Shown: positions 27,247 to 35,459, counted from the first letter of the stretch. The stretch is 64,000 bases of DNA from Acidobacteriota bacterium (GCA_029569255.1 JAKQUO010000061.1:102165-166164); one strand, 5' to 3'. Made by a program: numbers and translations. Notes: generated by a model from the sequence alone, not told the origin.

Positions 27247-27260
27247 GTGAGGCGCACATC

Positions 27261-27617
27261 ATGACCAAGCAAGAGCCCGAACCCGACATCGGCAGCCTCG
27301 AAACGGAGATGAACCGGGGGTTCCTCCACATCCTCGCCTTGGCCCTGCTCGAAAAGGACATGTACGGCTATTCGATGGTCAAGCACATCGAGACGCTGGG
27401 CTACAAGGTCGAGGAGAACACGCTCTATCCCCTCCTCCGCCGGCTGGAGAAGAACGGCTGGATCGCCTCCAAGTGGGACCTCTCCGAGGACAGGCCCCGC
27501 AAGTTCTACGCCGTCACGCCCGCGGGCCGGGCCCTGCGCGCCTCGCTTCTCGACATCTGGAGGACCCAGGACCGCGTCCTCGACAAGATCGCCAAGGAGA
27601 ACGCCCATGCCCAATAA
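27261..27617 (+). CDS. PadR-family transcriptional regulator
   Basis: A 118-residue winged-helix regulator of the PadR family. Typical segments are GFLHILALALLEKDMYGYSM, VEENTLYPLLRRLEKNGWI and KFYAVTPAGRALRASLL. It would bind the inverted repeat over its own promoter and repress the operon until a ligand or signal releases it. The gene overlaps the downstream HAAS-domain membrane protein by 11 bases. This regulator-plus-HAAS pairing is known from many genomes and suggests that the membrane protein is part of the sensing or response. Confidence 0.93.
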   Translation: MTKQEPEPDIGSLETEMNRGFLHILALALLEKDMYGYSMVKHIETLGYKVEENTLYPLLRRLEKNGWIASKWDLSEDRPRKFYAVTPAGRALRASLLDIWRTQDRVLDKIAKENAHAQ

Positions 27618-28605
27618 GCTCGAAGCCTATCTCGAGGAGATCAGCCACTACCTCTCCGGCCGCGCCGAGCGCGAGGAGATCCTCGCCGAGATCCGCAGCC
27701 ACATCCTGGAGAAGGCCGCCGTCGAGAACGGCGGGACCGGCGACGACGCCGTCGACCGGGCCGTCGCCGCCTACGGCCCGCCGCGCCGCGTCGCCGAGCG
27801 CTACGCCGAGGACCGGCCCATCATCGCCCCGGCCTACAAACGTTACCTCGTCCGCTACACGTCGCTCCTGTTCGCGTTCCACGCCCTGCTGACGGCCGTT
27901 GCGGTCGTTTTCAAGAAGGACTTCGTCGTCTTCCCCTTCCTGTACCTGCCCCGGCTCTCCCCGATCGAGGCGCTCATGTACCTCCCGTCGGCCTTCCTGG
28001 CCGACCTCGGCCTCGTCGCCCTCATCCTCTACTTCGTCACCCAGAGCGGTAAAGAGGTCAAGCTGCCCTGGCCCAAGTTCGGGGTCGACCTCGACGAGGT
28101 CAAGCCGCCCAAGAAGGCCTTCTGGCGGCTCGTGGGCCAGGGCATCGGCGCGGTCGTCATGCTGGCCGTCACCGACCTCGCCCTCTACGTCTTCGCCCGC
28201 TACGGCACGATCTTCCTTGCCTTCACCCGCGGCCGCGACCCCAAGCCCCTGCTGACGCCGGAGGCCGGCCGCTACCTCTCGCTCATCGTCATCGCCCAGC
28301 TCGCCCTCTCGACCATGACCCTGCTCGTCAAGCTCTTCACCCGGTCGCGCTGGGTGACGATCGTCTCCAACGTCGTCTCGCTCGGCCTCATCGGCCTCCT
28401 GCTCCGCGTCTCCTTCGACGGCCTCTTCGCCGTCGATATCCCGGAGAAGCTCCTGCCCGCGGGCAAGGCCAACATCAAGATCGTGCTCCTCGTCATCGCC
28501 CTGGTCATCACCTACGAGCTCGTCCGCGACATCGTCCGGGTCAGCCGCCGCAAGCTGTCGCGTGCTCAACATGCCGAGCCCGCGGCGAAGCCGGAAGAGC
28601 CGTGA
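27607..28605 (+). CDS. HAAS-domain membrane protein
   Basis: A 332-residue protein. Residues 1-75 match the HAAS signalling domain (a YLEEISHYLSG start, EEILAEIRSHI, and VAAYGPPRRVAERY at its end), which typically accompanies PadR regulators. Several hydrophobic segments follow (about 85-105, 120-150, 175-200, 225-245, 255-275 and 285-310). The function is unknown; the domain pairing points to membrane or envelope-stress sensing. It is translated from an ATG inside the end of padR, so the two are made together. Confidence 0.82.
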   Translation: MPNKLEAYLEEISHYLSGRAEREEILAEIRSHILEKAAVENGGTGDDAVDRAVAAYGPPRRVAERYAEDRPIIAPAYKRYLVRYTSLLFAFHALLTAVAVVFKKDFVVFPFLYLPRLSPIEALMYLPSAFLADLGLVALILYFVTQSGKEVKLPWPKFGVDLDEVKPPKKAFWRLVGQGIGAVVMLAVTDLALYVFARYGTIFLAFTRGRDPKPLLTPEAGRYLSLIVIAQLALSTMTLLVKLFTRSRWVTIVSNVVSLGLIGLLLRVSFDGLFAVDIPEKLLPAGKANIKIVLLVIALVITYELVRDIVRVSRRKLSRAQHAEPAAKPEEP

Positions 28606-28705
28606 TCCCGCCCTTCGGCGGCGAGGCCCTATCGACAGGCTCTCCGGGCCCTCGGCATAGGGGGATTCGCGTGGCGAGCCGCGTGCCGCCGAAACGGAGC
28701 CGGGG

Positions 28706-29056
28706 TCACTGGTCGACGTAACCGGCCTTGTCCTTTTCGTAAGCCGAATTCAGGTAGCCGTCGACGGCCTTGGCCACGGTGAAGATGATGAAGCCCGTGA
28801 CCAGGACGGCCACCGCGATCAGGACGACGGCCTTGGCGGTCGAGACCTTCCTGGCCAGCCCCTGGGGCGCCAGCACGTCCCAGAGGGACTTGCCGACGAA
28901 AACGAGCATGAGCATCAGGCCCAGGTACAGCCGGTAAACGGAGGCGCCGCCGGGGTTCCTGCCCACGAACGGCAGGACGAGCCAGACGGCGAAGAGCAGA
29001 TAGAGCGCGGTCAGGCTGACCGACAGGGCCTTCTTGGGGTCGAGCTCGAGCTTCAT
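28706..29056 (-). CDS. Small three-helix membrane protein of unknown function
   Basis: A 116-residue protein with three hydrophobic segments (about 10-31, 43-60 and 73-96) and a charged C-terminal tail (YEKDKAGYVDQ). I do not recognise a family. The start at 29056 gives a short polar N-terminus before the first helix. It stands alone between the HAAS gene (convergent) and the methyltransferase (divergent). Confidence 0.6.
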   Translation of the reverse strand: MKLELDPKKALSVSLTALYLLFAVWLVLPFVGRNPGGASVYRLYLGLMLMLVFVGKSLWDVLAPQGLARKVSTAKAVVLIAVAVLVTGFIIFTVAKAVDGYLNSAYEKDKAGYVDQ

Positions 29057-29318
29057 CGCCGGTTCCTCCGCATCCCTTTAGACGGGCCCCGGGCCCAAAC
29101 CTTCCGGGGGGATGATAGCCGCATCGTCCGGGAAATCCCAGAAGCGGGGCGAGAGGGCCGGTTTCCCCGATCTGGGAAGGGACATTTTCACGCTCGGCCG
29201 GACCGCCCGGGGGAACCATCCCGAATGGACGCCATGCGGGCGAGGTCCGCGCGATGCCCCGGCGCGAATCCCGGACCGGGACGAGCTTCGGCCGTGCCGG
29301 CCGCCGGATCATCCCCGG

Positions 29319-29346
29319 TTGGACGGGGCCCGCGTTTTGGTAGAAT
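29319..29346 (+). promoter_or_regulatory. Promoter giving a probably leaderless methyltransferase transcript
   Basis: TTGGAC (29319-29324) and TAGAAT (29341-29346) are 16 bases apart. The expected transcription start falls at or next to the GTG start at 29353, and no Shine-Dalgarno site is possible in between. Confidence 0.5.
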
Positions 29347-29352
29347 GCCCCT

Positions 29353-30072
29353 GTGCGCCGTCCCAAGGGCTACTGGTATCCGCCGGGCCTCCTCTACGAT
29401 CTCGCTTTTCTGACGATGTTCCGCGGCCTGCGGAGGCGGGTCGCGCGGGCCGTCGAGGACGGGCGGCTCTATCCCTGGCTCGACGTCTGCTGCGGCACGG
29501 GCGATCAGCTGCGCGACCGGGCCAGGGGACGCGCCAGGGGACATGTACCCTTGGTACGCGTCCCCGTTCTTGCCCGCTCGAGGGGACATGTACCTGGGGT
29601 ACGTGTCCCCGCTCTTTGTGGTAACGAGCTCGCCATCGGCCTCGACCTTGGTTTCGGCTTCGTCCGTTACGCCGCCGCCCGGGCGCCCGGCGTGCCGTTC
29701 GTCTGCGCCGACGCCGCCCGCCTGCCGTTCAACTCCGGCTCGATGCGGGCGGTCTCCGTCTCCTTCGGCCTCCACGACAAGAGCCCCGAGTCCCGGGCCG
29801 CGATCCTGGGCGAGGCCCGCCGGGTGCTGGCCCCCGACGGCCGGCTCATCGCCGTCGACTTCGAGAACCCCTGGAACGCCGCGTCACGCGCCGGCGCGCT
29901 CGTCGCCTGGGCCATCGAGCGCCTCGCCGGCGGCGACCATTATCGCAACGGCCGGGAATTCCTGCGGCGGGGCGGCCTGCGCGCCTTGCTGCGGGAGCAC
30001 GGGTTCGCCGAATGCGAGCGACGGAACATCGAGTTCGGCTCGCTGGGCATGGTTGTCGCCCGCCCTTTGTGA
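29353..30072 (+). CDS. Class I SAM-dependent methyltransferase carrying an in-frame repeat insertion
   Basis: A 239-residue UbiE/Methyltransf_11-type enzyme: motif I is LDVCCGTGDQ, then LDLGFGFVRYAAA, FVCADAARLPF (acidic motif), VSVSFGLHDKS and RVLAPDGRLIAVDF. About 34 residues between motif I and the second strand are encoded by two tandem hairpin repeats (29537-29565 and 29582-29610), which translate as RGHVPLVRVP and RGHVPGVRVP. The insertion keeps the frame, but it lies in a part of the Rossmann fold close to the SAM pocket, so activity is uncertain. The substrate is unknown. It starts at GTG, probably without a leader. Confidence 0.8.
   Translation: MRRPKGYWYPPGLLYDLAFLTMFRGLRRRVARAVEDGRLYPWLDVCCGTGDQLRDRARGRARGHVPLVRVPVLARSRGHVPGVRVPALCGNELAIGLDLGFGFVRYAAARAPGVPFVCADAARLPFNSGSMRAVSVSFGLHDKSPESRAAILGEARRVLAPDGRLIAVDFENPWNAASRAGALVAWAIERLAGGDHYRNGREFLRRGGLRALLREHGFAECERRNIEFGSLGMVVARPL
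29537..29565 (+). repeat. Hairpin repeat copy 2 (inside methyltransferase gene)
   Basis: Arms GGGGACATGTACC and GGTACGCGTCCCC surround a three-base loop. Pairing is complete except for one A-C mismatch and one G-U wobble. It starts 45 bases before copy 3, in frame with the gene. A 10-base GCCAGGGGAC duplication lies at its left edge (29521 and 29533). Confidence 0.85.
29582..29610 (+). repeat. Hairpin repeat copy 3 (inside methyltransferase gene)
   Basis: Arms GGGGACATGTACC and GGTACGTGTCCCC with loop TGG. Pairing is perfect apart from one G-U wobble. It is in tandem with copy 2 and followed by GCTCTTT, similar to the tails of the other copies. Confidence 0.88.
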
Positions 30073-30326
30073 TTCTCCCTCCTTGTAACAGGGCCGACAC
30101 CTTGCGGGAGGCGCCGGATGGTCCTCGGGCGGGGATGCCCTTCCCGGCATTCCGATAATCCCGGCCTCACGGTCGGGGCGAAGGCGTCTGCCCTTCCAAG
30201 GAAGGGCCTCCCGAGGCCCCTGGGGGTCCCGGGGAGCGGAAACCCGGGAACGCTTGCCCTTCGGGCTCTCAAAGTGTAAAAATTGGGCGTGGATCGTTCT
30301 TCATCAACTCAAGCGAAGGAGCCGCC

Positions 30327-31841
30327 ATGAAAAATCGCCTCTCGAGCGTTCTGAAATGCGCGCTGATGATTTCGGCCCTGGTCGTCGCCGCAGTGCCGGC
30401 CGGCCCCGCGGCCTCCTCCCCTGCCGCCCAGGAACAATTCGCCCGCCCCGGCGCTTCGATCGAGGTGGCGAAAACCCCCGTCTTGGCCGCTCGGCGGGCC
30501 AAGCTCATGGAGGCCCACAAGGACGGCGTCATCGTCATCCCCTCGCAGGCCAAGGGCCGCGACGGCGCCATGACCGACAACCTCAACTTTCATTACCTGA
30601 CCGGGCTCAAGGAAGCGGACGCCGTGCTCGTCCTCGATCCGGCCGGCAGCCCGCGGGAAACGATCTTCAGGCGCTCGTTCGCCGCGCCCCCGGCCGCCGG
30701 GGCGGCGGGCGCGAGGCCCACGGGCGCCGGGCCGGAGCCGGGCCAGTCCCGGACCCCCGCGGGACCCGACCCGGGACTCGTCGAAAAGCCCAACACCCAG
30801 CTCGCGCCGACCCTCTCGGGCCCGATCCGGGCCGGCCGGGCCGGTCGCGTCTATCTTCCCTTCTCCGACCTCGACTTCCTCTCCCGCGCCTTCGGCGGCG
30901 CGAATCCCCTGGCCCAAGCCGAAGCCATCCTGAACATCGACCCGACGATATTCGAGATGCGCCTGACCAAGGACGCCGACGAGATCTCCGCGCTCCGGGA
31001 GGCCATCGACCTCACGGCGGAGGCCCTCAACGAGGTGTATCGCGCCGCCGGGCCGGGGATGCGCGAGATCGACCTGGCCGCCATCCTGCGCTATGTGTTC
31101 AACCGGCGGGAGACGAAGGAGTCGTTCCTCCAGGCCGCGTCGGGCCCGAATTCGACCAACGTCCATTTCGGGGCGACTTCGCGGGCGCTCGCGGCGGGCG
31201 ACCTCGTCGTCTTCGACGTCGGGGCCTGGGTCCGCGGCTACACGTCCGACATCAGCCGGACCATCCCCGCCAGCGGACGCTTCACCAAGGAGCATCGCGA
31301 GATCTACGCGCTCGTCCTCGAGGCGGAGAAGGAGGGCATCCGCCGGCTCGTCCCGGGCGCGTCGTTCAAGGCCGCGCAGACGGCCGCCGAGGACGTCCTC
31401 ATGGCCGGCCTGGAGAAGCTCGGCCTGGTCACCGACGTCAAGAGCCCCTGGCAGCGCCGCCTCCACGTCCAGCACGGATTCGGCCACGGCATCGGGCTCG
31501 AGGTGCACGACGTCTGGAGCTGGCACGGCCCCCGCCTCGACAAGGTCGAGATGGCGCCGGGGATGGTCATGACCATGGAACCGGGGCTGTACTTCCCGGA
31601 AGGACGGCTCGAAACGTTCCTGGGGACGCTCAAGGGCCAGGCGCCGGACGAAGACATCGCCGCCTTCCGGGCGAAGGTCGGGCCGGTCTATGGGAAATAC
31701 GCCGGCATCGGCGTCCGCATCGAGGACGATGTCCTGATCACCGGGAGCGGCAACGAGGTCCTGAGCTCACGGGTGCCCAAGGAGATCGCGGACATCGAGA
31801 AGCTGATGAAGGAGCGGAGCCCGTTCAATCAGTTGAAATAG
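30327..31841 (+). CDS. Secreted M24 family Xaa-Pro aminopeptidase
   Basis: A 504-residue protein with a signal peptide (the first 30 residues). The N-terminal creatinase-like domain contains VIPSQAK and FHYLTGL, interrupted by an Ala/Pro/Gly-rich insert at about 115-150. The catalytic pita-bread domain has the metal ligands: FDVGAWVRGYTSDISRT (two Asp), HGFGHGIGLEVHD (His), TMEPGLYF (Glu) and GVRIEDDVLIT (Glu). It should remove N-terminal residues before proline in peptides outside the cytoplasm. The GAAGGAG site precedes the ATG. It is convergent with the D-aminopeptidase gene, and hairpin copy 4 lies between them. Confidence 0.92.
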   Translation: MKNRLSSVLKCALMISALVVAAVPAGPAASSPAAQEQFARPGASIEVAKTPVLAARRAKLMEAHKDGVIVIPSQAKGRDGAMTDNLNFHYLTGLKEADAVLVLDPAGSPRETIFRRSFAAPPAAGAAGARPTGAGPEPGQSRTPAGPDPGLVEKPNTQLAPTLSGPIRAGRAGRVYLPFSDLDFLSRAFGGANPLAQAEAILNIDPTIFEMRLTKDADEISALREAIDLTAEALNEVYRAAGPGMREIDLAAILRYVFNRRETKESFLQAASGPNSTNVHFGATSRALAAGDLVVFDVGAWVRGYTSDISRTIPASGRFTKEHREIYALVLEAEKEGIRRLVPGASFKAAQTAAEDVLMAGLEKLGLVTDVKSPWQRRLHVQHGFGHGIGLEVHDVWSWHGPRLDKVEMAPGMVMTMEPGLYFPEGRLETFLGTLKGQAPDEDIAAFRAKVGPVYGKYAGIGVRIEDDVLITGSGNEVLSSRVPKEIADIEKLMKERSPFNQLK

Positions 31842-31864
31842 GGGCCTGACGCGCTCTTTGGGCC

Positions 31865-31891
31865 GGGACATGTACCTCTGGTACGTGTCCC
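31865..31891 (+). repeat. Hairpin repeat copy 4 (between M24 and M55 genes)
   Basis: Arms GGGACATGTACC and GGTACGTGTCCC with loop TCT, followed by GTTTCTT. It lies 24 bases after the M24 stop and 12 bases beyond the M55 stop, so it could act as a two-way transcription terminator. Confidence 0.88.
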
Positions 31892-31903
31892 GTTTCTTCG
31901 GTT

Positions 31904-32830
31904 CTATCGCGCCGGCGCGATGTTGATCATCGCCCGCAGCTTCAGGAACCCCTCGATGTAGTCGTCCGCAACGAAGCTCAGGGTCCGGGCGTCCTGCCGC
32001 GTCACCCCGGGGACCATCGCCCCCATGTCCGCCTGCGCCGAGACGTGGTAGCCGAGCTCGAATTTGTAAGGCGCCGCCGGCTTGAACGGCTTGACGGCGC
32101 CGAGCCGGCCCAGCGCCTCCTTGGCCCCTGCCCTGATGAGCCGGCGGGATTCCGGCATGGGCACGAGCTTGGCCGCGAGCCGGCCGATGGCCTCCTTGAC
32201 CTGGACGGTCACGATGTCCCGGCCGAGGATCTCGACCGCCTGGCGGCAGACCGCGGCGTCGCCGCTGACGAGGACGACGGGCACGCCGTAATAGCCCGCG
32301 ATCGCCGCGTTCAGGCCGAGCTCGGGCATCTCGACGCCGTTCACCCGGATCGAGCGCACGACCGAGCCGGAGATCGTGTGGTCGAGGGTGGCGTCCGCGG
32401 TCCCCGCCTTGGCGTGGTAGCCGATGAACAGGCAGGCCGCGAAGGACGGGTCGATCCCCTCCATCATGGACAACGGCTTGGGGGATCCGCTGATGAGCGT
32501 CGCGCGCGGGTCGAGCTCGTCGGGATCGATGTTCCGCATGGAGCCGTGCGAGTCGTTGACGGCGATCTCGGCGGCCCCGGCCTCGACGGCCCCTTGGACG
32601 GCGGCGTTGACATCCTGGGCCATCCACTTCCGGGCCGGCCCGTATTCCGGGGTCCCCGAAGTGACCTGGTCGCTGTGGACGACGCCGGAGATGCCCTCCA
32701 TGTCGACGGAGATGTAGACTCTGAGCGGCGGCTTAGCGACGCCTTTCTGTTGGGCCGCCGCGAGGGAGAAGAGGGCCGCCCCGGCCAGCAACGCGACCGA
32801 CAGCACTGCGACCGTCATTCGCTTGTTCAT
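31904..32830 (-). CDS. dppA: M55 family D-aminopeptidase (DppA-like)
   Basis: A 308-residue protein with a signal peptide (the first 26 residues, SLAAA end). The M55 zinc-site motifs are visible: SVDMEGISG (D43, E45), NDSHGSM and GYHAKAG. Family members cleave D-amino-acid dipeptides such as D-Ala-D-Ala, so recycling of cell-wall or environmental D-peptides is inferred. It is exported, unlike the cytosolic Bacillus enzyme. GGGGAGG lies five bases before the ATG, and a hairpin repeat lies directly upstream of it. Together with the M24 and M28-M19 enzymes it points to extracellular peptide use. Confidence 0.92.
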   Translation of the reverse strand: MNKRMTVAVLSVALLAGAALFSLAAAQQKGVAKPPLRVYISVDMEGISGVVHSDQVTSGTPEYGPARKWMAQDVNAAVQGAVEAGAAEIAVNDSHGSMRNIDPDELDPRATLISGSPKPLSMMEGIDPSFAACLFIGYHAKAGTADATLDHTISGSVVRSIRVNGVEMPELGLNAAIAGYYGVPVVLVSGDAAVCRQAVEILGRDIVTVQVKEAIGRLAAKLVPMPESRRLIRAGAKEALGRLGAVKPFKPAAPYKFELGYHVSAQADMGAMVPGVTRQDARTLSFVADDYIEGFLKLRAMINIAPAR

Positions 32831-32842
32831 GGGACCTCCCCG

Positions 32843-32869
32843 GGGACATGTACCTGTGGTACGTGTCCC
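32843..32869 (-). repeat. Hairpin repeat copy 5 (dppA leader)
   Basis: Arms GGGACATGTACC and GGTACGTGTCCC with loop TGT, followed on the plus strand by GTTCCTT. It lies just before the ribosome binding site of the leftward dppA gene, as copy 1 does for the VKOR gene. Confidence 0.88.
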
Positions 32870-32874
32870 GTTCC

Positions 32875-33531
32875 TTATTCCGGAGACCTATATGGCGCCT
32901 TGCGTCCCTGGCAATGCTCACGCTCACAAAGCTGACAGGCCGAGAATCCCTCGTCCGAGGGAAAAAGGATCCCGGAGATCGATTTTCTCGGGACCATCAT
33001 CATGCCGTCCGTCAAGTGAACGCCGATGAGCCGCTCGGCGCCGCTGAGGAGCGAGAACAGCTTCGGCTGCTCCGTGATCGGCCAATCCTCGAGGGAGCCG
33101 GGGCTGAGACTGGCAAGGCCGCTCAGCCCATAGTGTTCCTGGAGATACCCGGCCAGCCAAGCCGCGGCCCGCTCCAAGGCATAATCGGCGATCTCCTCGA
33201 GATAGTATTGCCTGAGGAGGTCGGCTTGAGCCTGCGCGGCCCGCTCGAGCTCGGGTCCGACGGTGACGATATACGGGAAGACCCGGCCGGCCTTCCCGAG
33301 GTTCTCCCGAAGCGCCGGGCCGACGAATTCAATCCCGCCGATCTCGACCGTCCTCATCCCGACCGGCCCGACATCGCAAGCGGCGAACACCGCCTTCGGC
33401 CCGATGAGCGTTTCGGCGAGCCTGACCAAGCTCCGGTCGGACTCGGCGGCCGCGCCGGCGGCTTCGAGACGCAGCCGAGAGGCGATCTCGCGCGCGTCCA
33501 GAACGACCGGGATCCTGTCGAACGCCCTCAC
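32875..33531 (-). CDS. Vitamin B12-dependent methionine synthase activation-like protein
   Basis: A 218-residue protein resembling the stand-alone MetH-activation-type proteins found with corrinoid methyltransferases. It has a LGYVT-type core (VFPYIVTVGPELERAA), an EIADYALERAAAWLAGYL helix and the ending SISGILFPSDEGFSACQLCEREHC with cysteines 199, 202 and 207. The family is thought to help reactivate oxidised cobalamin by reductive methylation. No corrinoid protein or methyltransferase of that kind is adjacent, so its partner lies elsewhere. The gene is close to hairpin copy 5 and may share a transcript with dppA. Confidence 0.82.
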   Translation of the reverse strand: MRAFDRIPVVLDAREIASRLRLEAAGAAAESDRSLVRLAETLIGPKAVFAACDVGPVGMRTVEIGGIEFVGPALRENLGKAGRVFPYIVTVGPELERAAQAQADLLRQYYLEEIADYALERAAAWLAGYLQEHYGLSGLASLSPGSLEDWPITEQPKLFSLLSGAERLIGVHLTDGMMMVPRKSISGILFPSDEGFSACQLCEREHCQGRKAPYRSPE

Positions 33532-33664
33532 GGGGTCAATTTATCACAAGTCATCCGGGAATCAAGCACGGCGCCACGGAAGGGGCGGCAGGCCGAGAGC
33601 GTCCGGCCGCATGAGGACGATGGGCCTGGATGTCCCGTGGCCCCGATCCCCTTCTTGCTTGTTC

Positions 33665-33901
33665 TTACTTGGGGGATCCCGGTCCCTTCGGGCCCAGGGA
33701 AAGCCGGATCTCGTGCAGCTGCATGGCGATGGCAAAGAGCAACCCGACCGCGGTTATCTCGATGAGCCGGCCCTGCTCGGGGAGATGCCGCCACAGGGTA
33801 TAGCCCAGGGTATTCGCTATCTTCTGCGCGACCCCGAGCGCCGCCACGGCGGCCGCGCCGTAGAAGAAAGCCTTTCGGACCAAGGTCTGGATCTTATTCA
33901 T
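33665..33901 (-). CDS. Small membrane protein
   Basis: A 78-residue protein with two hydrophobic segments (about 12-26 and 47-62). I do not recognise the family. AGGTGG precedes the ATG, and the start lies 11 bases after the stop of the small lipoprotein gene, so the two form a leftward pair. Confidence 0.6.
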   Translation of the reverse strand: MNKIQTLVRKAFFYGAAAVAALGVAQKIANTLGYTLWRHLPEQGRLIEITAVGLLFAIAMQLHEIRLSLGPKGPGSPK

Positions 33902-33912
33902 CGTTTTCCACC

Positions 33913-34209
33913 TTATCTGCGCTCGATCAGGATGGCCTTCGTGGAAAGAGTGTTGGAGTCCAGGTTGTACGCGACCATTCGGACCGTTCCCGCGTCATCC
34001 TGGAACCAGAGCTGGACCCATTCCTTGGCGATAGGGTAACTGCTGGTCGAGACGAGATCGCCCCAGTCTGCGGGAATGGAACCCACCTGCGGCAGCGGCT
34101 GGACGCCGAGAGTATGCTCGCCCTGCGGGGGTTCGTCGAGCCTCGTGCATGACGCCCCCAAGCCCAGGAAGGCAGACAGAAGCAGACACGCGCCAATTCG
34201 ACGGAACAT
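33913..34209 (-). CDS. Small lipoprotein
   Basis: A 98-residue protein with a signal peptide ending in a lipobox (LGASC, Cys about residue 21), so it should be lipid-anchored. The mature part is a beta-rich domain (KEWVQLWFQDDAGTVRMVAYNLDSNTLS) of unknown function. AGGAGG lies six bases before the ATG at 34209, which fixes the start; the frame is open further upstream without signals. Confidence 0.72.
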   Translation of the reverse strand: MFRRIGACLLLSAFLGLGASCTRLDEPPQGEHTLGVQPLPQVGSIPADWGDLVSTSSYPIAKEWVQLWFQDDAGTVRMVAYNLDSNTLSTKAILIERR

Positions 34210-34423
34210 CGGGCCTCCTTTCTTTCTGTCGGATCCGGCGACGCCCGAGGCGCCGCCTATCGGGCAGTGCTCCCCCCGTGGCCGGAGAGAGCATCGTGGC
34301 GACTCGCTTTCCCTTGGTTTGATTATGGCCCAAAGATGAACGAATGTCCAGACAGCTCTCCACCCAAGACTCCCCCGCCCTGCCTCCCCCACTCACCCGG
34401 AGGCCACCCGGGGCCCATCGCTA

Positions 34424-34452
34424 TTGACATGTCCGGGTGGCGATGCTATCAA
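34424..34452 (+). promoter_or_regulatory. Promoter of the first NadE-like gene
   Basis: TTGACA (34424-34429) and TATCAA (34447-34452) are 17 bases apart, with TG at 34444 making an extended -10. It fixes the start of the gene downstream, since the ATG at 34437 lies upstream of the -10 box. Confidence 0.75.
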
Positions 34453-34496
34453 TGGGTATCCTTGGCCGGACCAAGGGGGCAAGGAGGAGACGTCAG

Positions 34497-35459
34497 GTGG
34501 TTTTTTCCAAGGATGTTCTCAAGATCGACCGGCCGGCCGAGGTCCGCAAGATCGTCGCCTTCATACGTGAGCGGGTCCATTCCTGGCGCAGGAAAGGAAT
34601 CGTGATCGGCCTGAGCGGCGGGGTCGACTCCGCTCTGTCGACGGCGCTCTCGGTCGAAGCCGTCGGCAAGGACAAGGTCCTCGCCCTTCTTCTCCCGGAC
34701 AGGGATTCGAGCCCGCAGAGCGCGGAATTCGCCTTGGAACAAGCCCGGGCCCTCGGCATCGAGGCCCTGACGATCGATATCACGCCGGTCCTGGAGGCCT
34801 TCGGGACCTACGAGAAGCGGGACGCGGTGGCCAAGTCCATCTATCCCGATTTCGGCGACGGCCACAAGCTGAAGATCACCCTGCCCGCGGACATCCTGAA
34901 CCGCGACGGATACAACTTTTTCACTCTGACGACGATCGATCCGGAGGGGGGAACGCGTACAACCCGCCTGACCGGCGACCAGACCCAGGGGATCGTCGCC
35001 GCGACCAACACGAAGCACCGGACCCGGATGATGGCCCAGTATTACCACGCCGAGAAGCTCAACTATCTGGTCTGCGGCGCGACGAACAGATGCGAGGCGC
35101 TCCAAGGGCTGTTCGTCAAGTACGGCGACGGGGGCGTGGACATCGAGCCGATCGCCCATCTCTACAAAGACCAGGTCTTCCAACTGGCCGAGCACATGGG
35201 CGTCATTCCCGAGATCCTCAGCCGCGCCCCCTGCCCCGACACCTACAGCGCTCCGGTCACGGACGAGGAGTGGTTCTTCCGGATGCCTCTCAAGACCCTC
35301 GATTTGCTGCTCTACGCCTGGGAGAACAAGATCGAGATGCCGGAGATCTGCCGGGTCATGGAGCTCGAGGAAGACCAGGTCAGGAGGGCATTCCGGGACT
35401 TCGCGAGCAAGCACCAGGCGACCGAACACCTGAGGCATTTTCCCCCGTCTTTGCTCTGA
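34497..35459 (+). CDS. NAD synthetase-like ATP pyrophosphatase, copy 1
   Basis: A 320-residue N-type ATP pyrophosphatase of the NadE family. The PP-loop is GLSGGVDS (residues 38-45), and the family stretch FVKYGDGGVDIEPIAHLYKDQVF is present. No glutaminase domain exists, so ammonia would be the nitrogen donor. True NadE amidates nicotinic acid adenine dinucleotide. Here the usual GTGNRSE is CGATNRCE, the C-terminus differs, and two more copies lie nearby, so another carboxylate may be the substrate. GTG 34497 is chosen: AAGGAGG ends nine bases earlier and the promoter ends at 34452. Confidence 0.82.
   Translation: MVFSKDVLKIDRPAEVRKIVAFIRERVHSWRRKGIVIGLSGGVDSALSTALSVEAVGKDKVLALLLPDRDSSPQSAEFALEQARALGIEALTIDITPVLEAFGTYEKRDAVAKSIYPDFGDGHKLKITLPADILNRDGYNFFTLTTIDPEGGTRTTRLTGDQTQGIVAATNTKHRTRMMAQYYHAEKLNYLVCGATNRCEALQGLFVKYGDGGVDIEPIAHLYKDQVFQLAEHMGVIPEILSRAPCPDTYSAPVTDEEWFFRMPLKTLDLLLYAWENKIEMPEICRVMELEEDQVRRAFRDFASKHQATEHLRHFPPSLL

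Noticed and set aside
23762..32869. The hairpin repeats as a CRISPR array
   Set aside because: Copies are kilobases apart or 45 bases apart without spacers of constant length, and no cas gene is present.
34437..34496. Start of NadE-like copy 1 at ATG 34437
   Set aside because: That codon precedes the -10 box at 34447-34452, so it would not be in the transcript.
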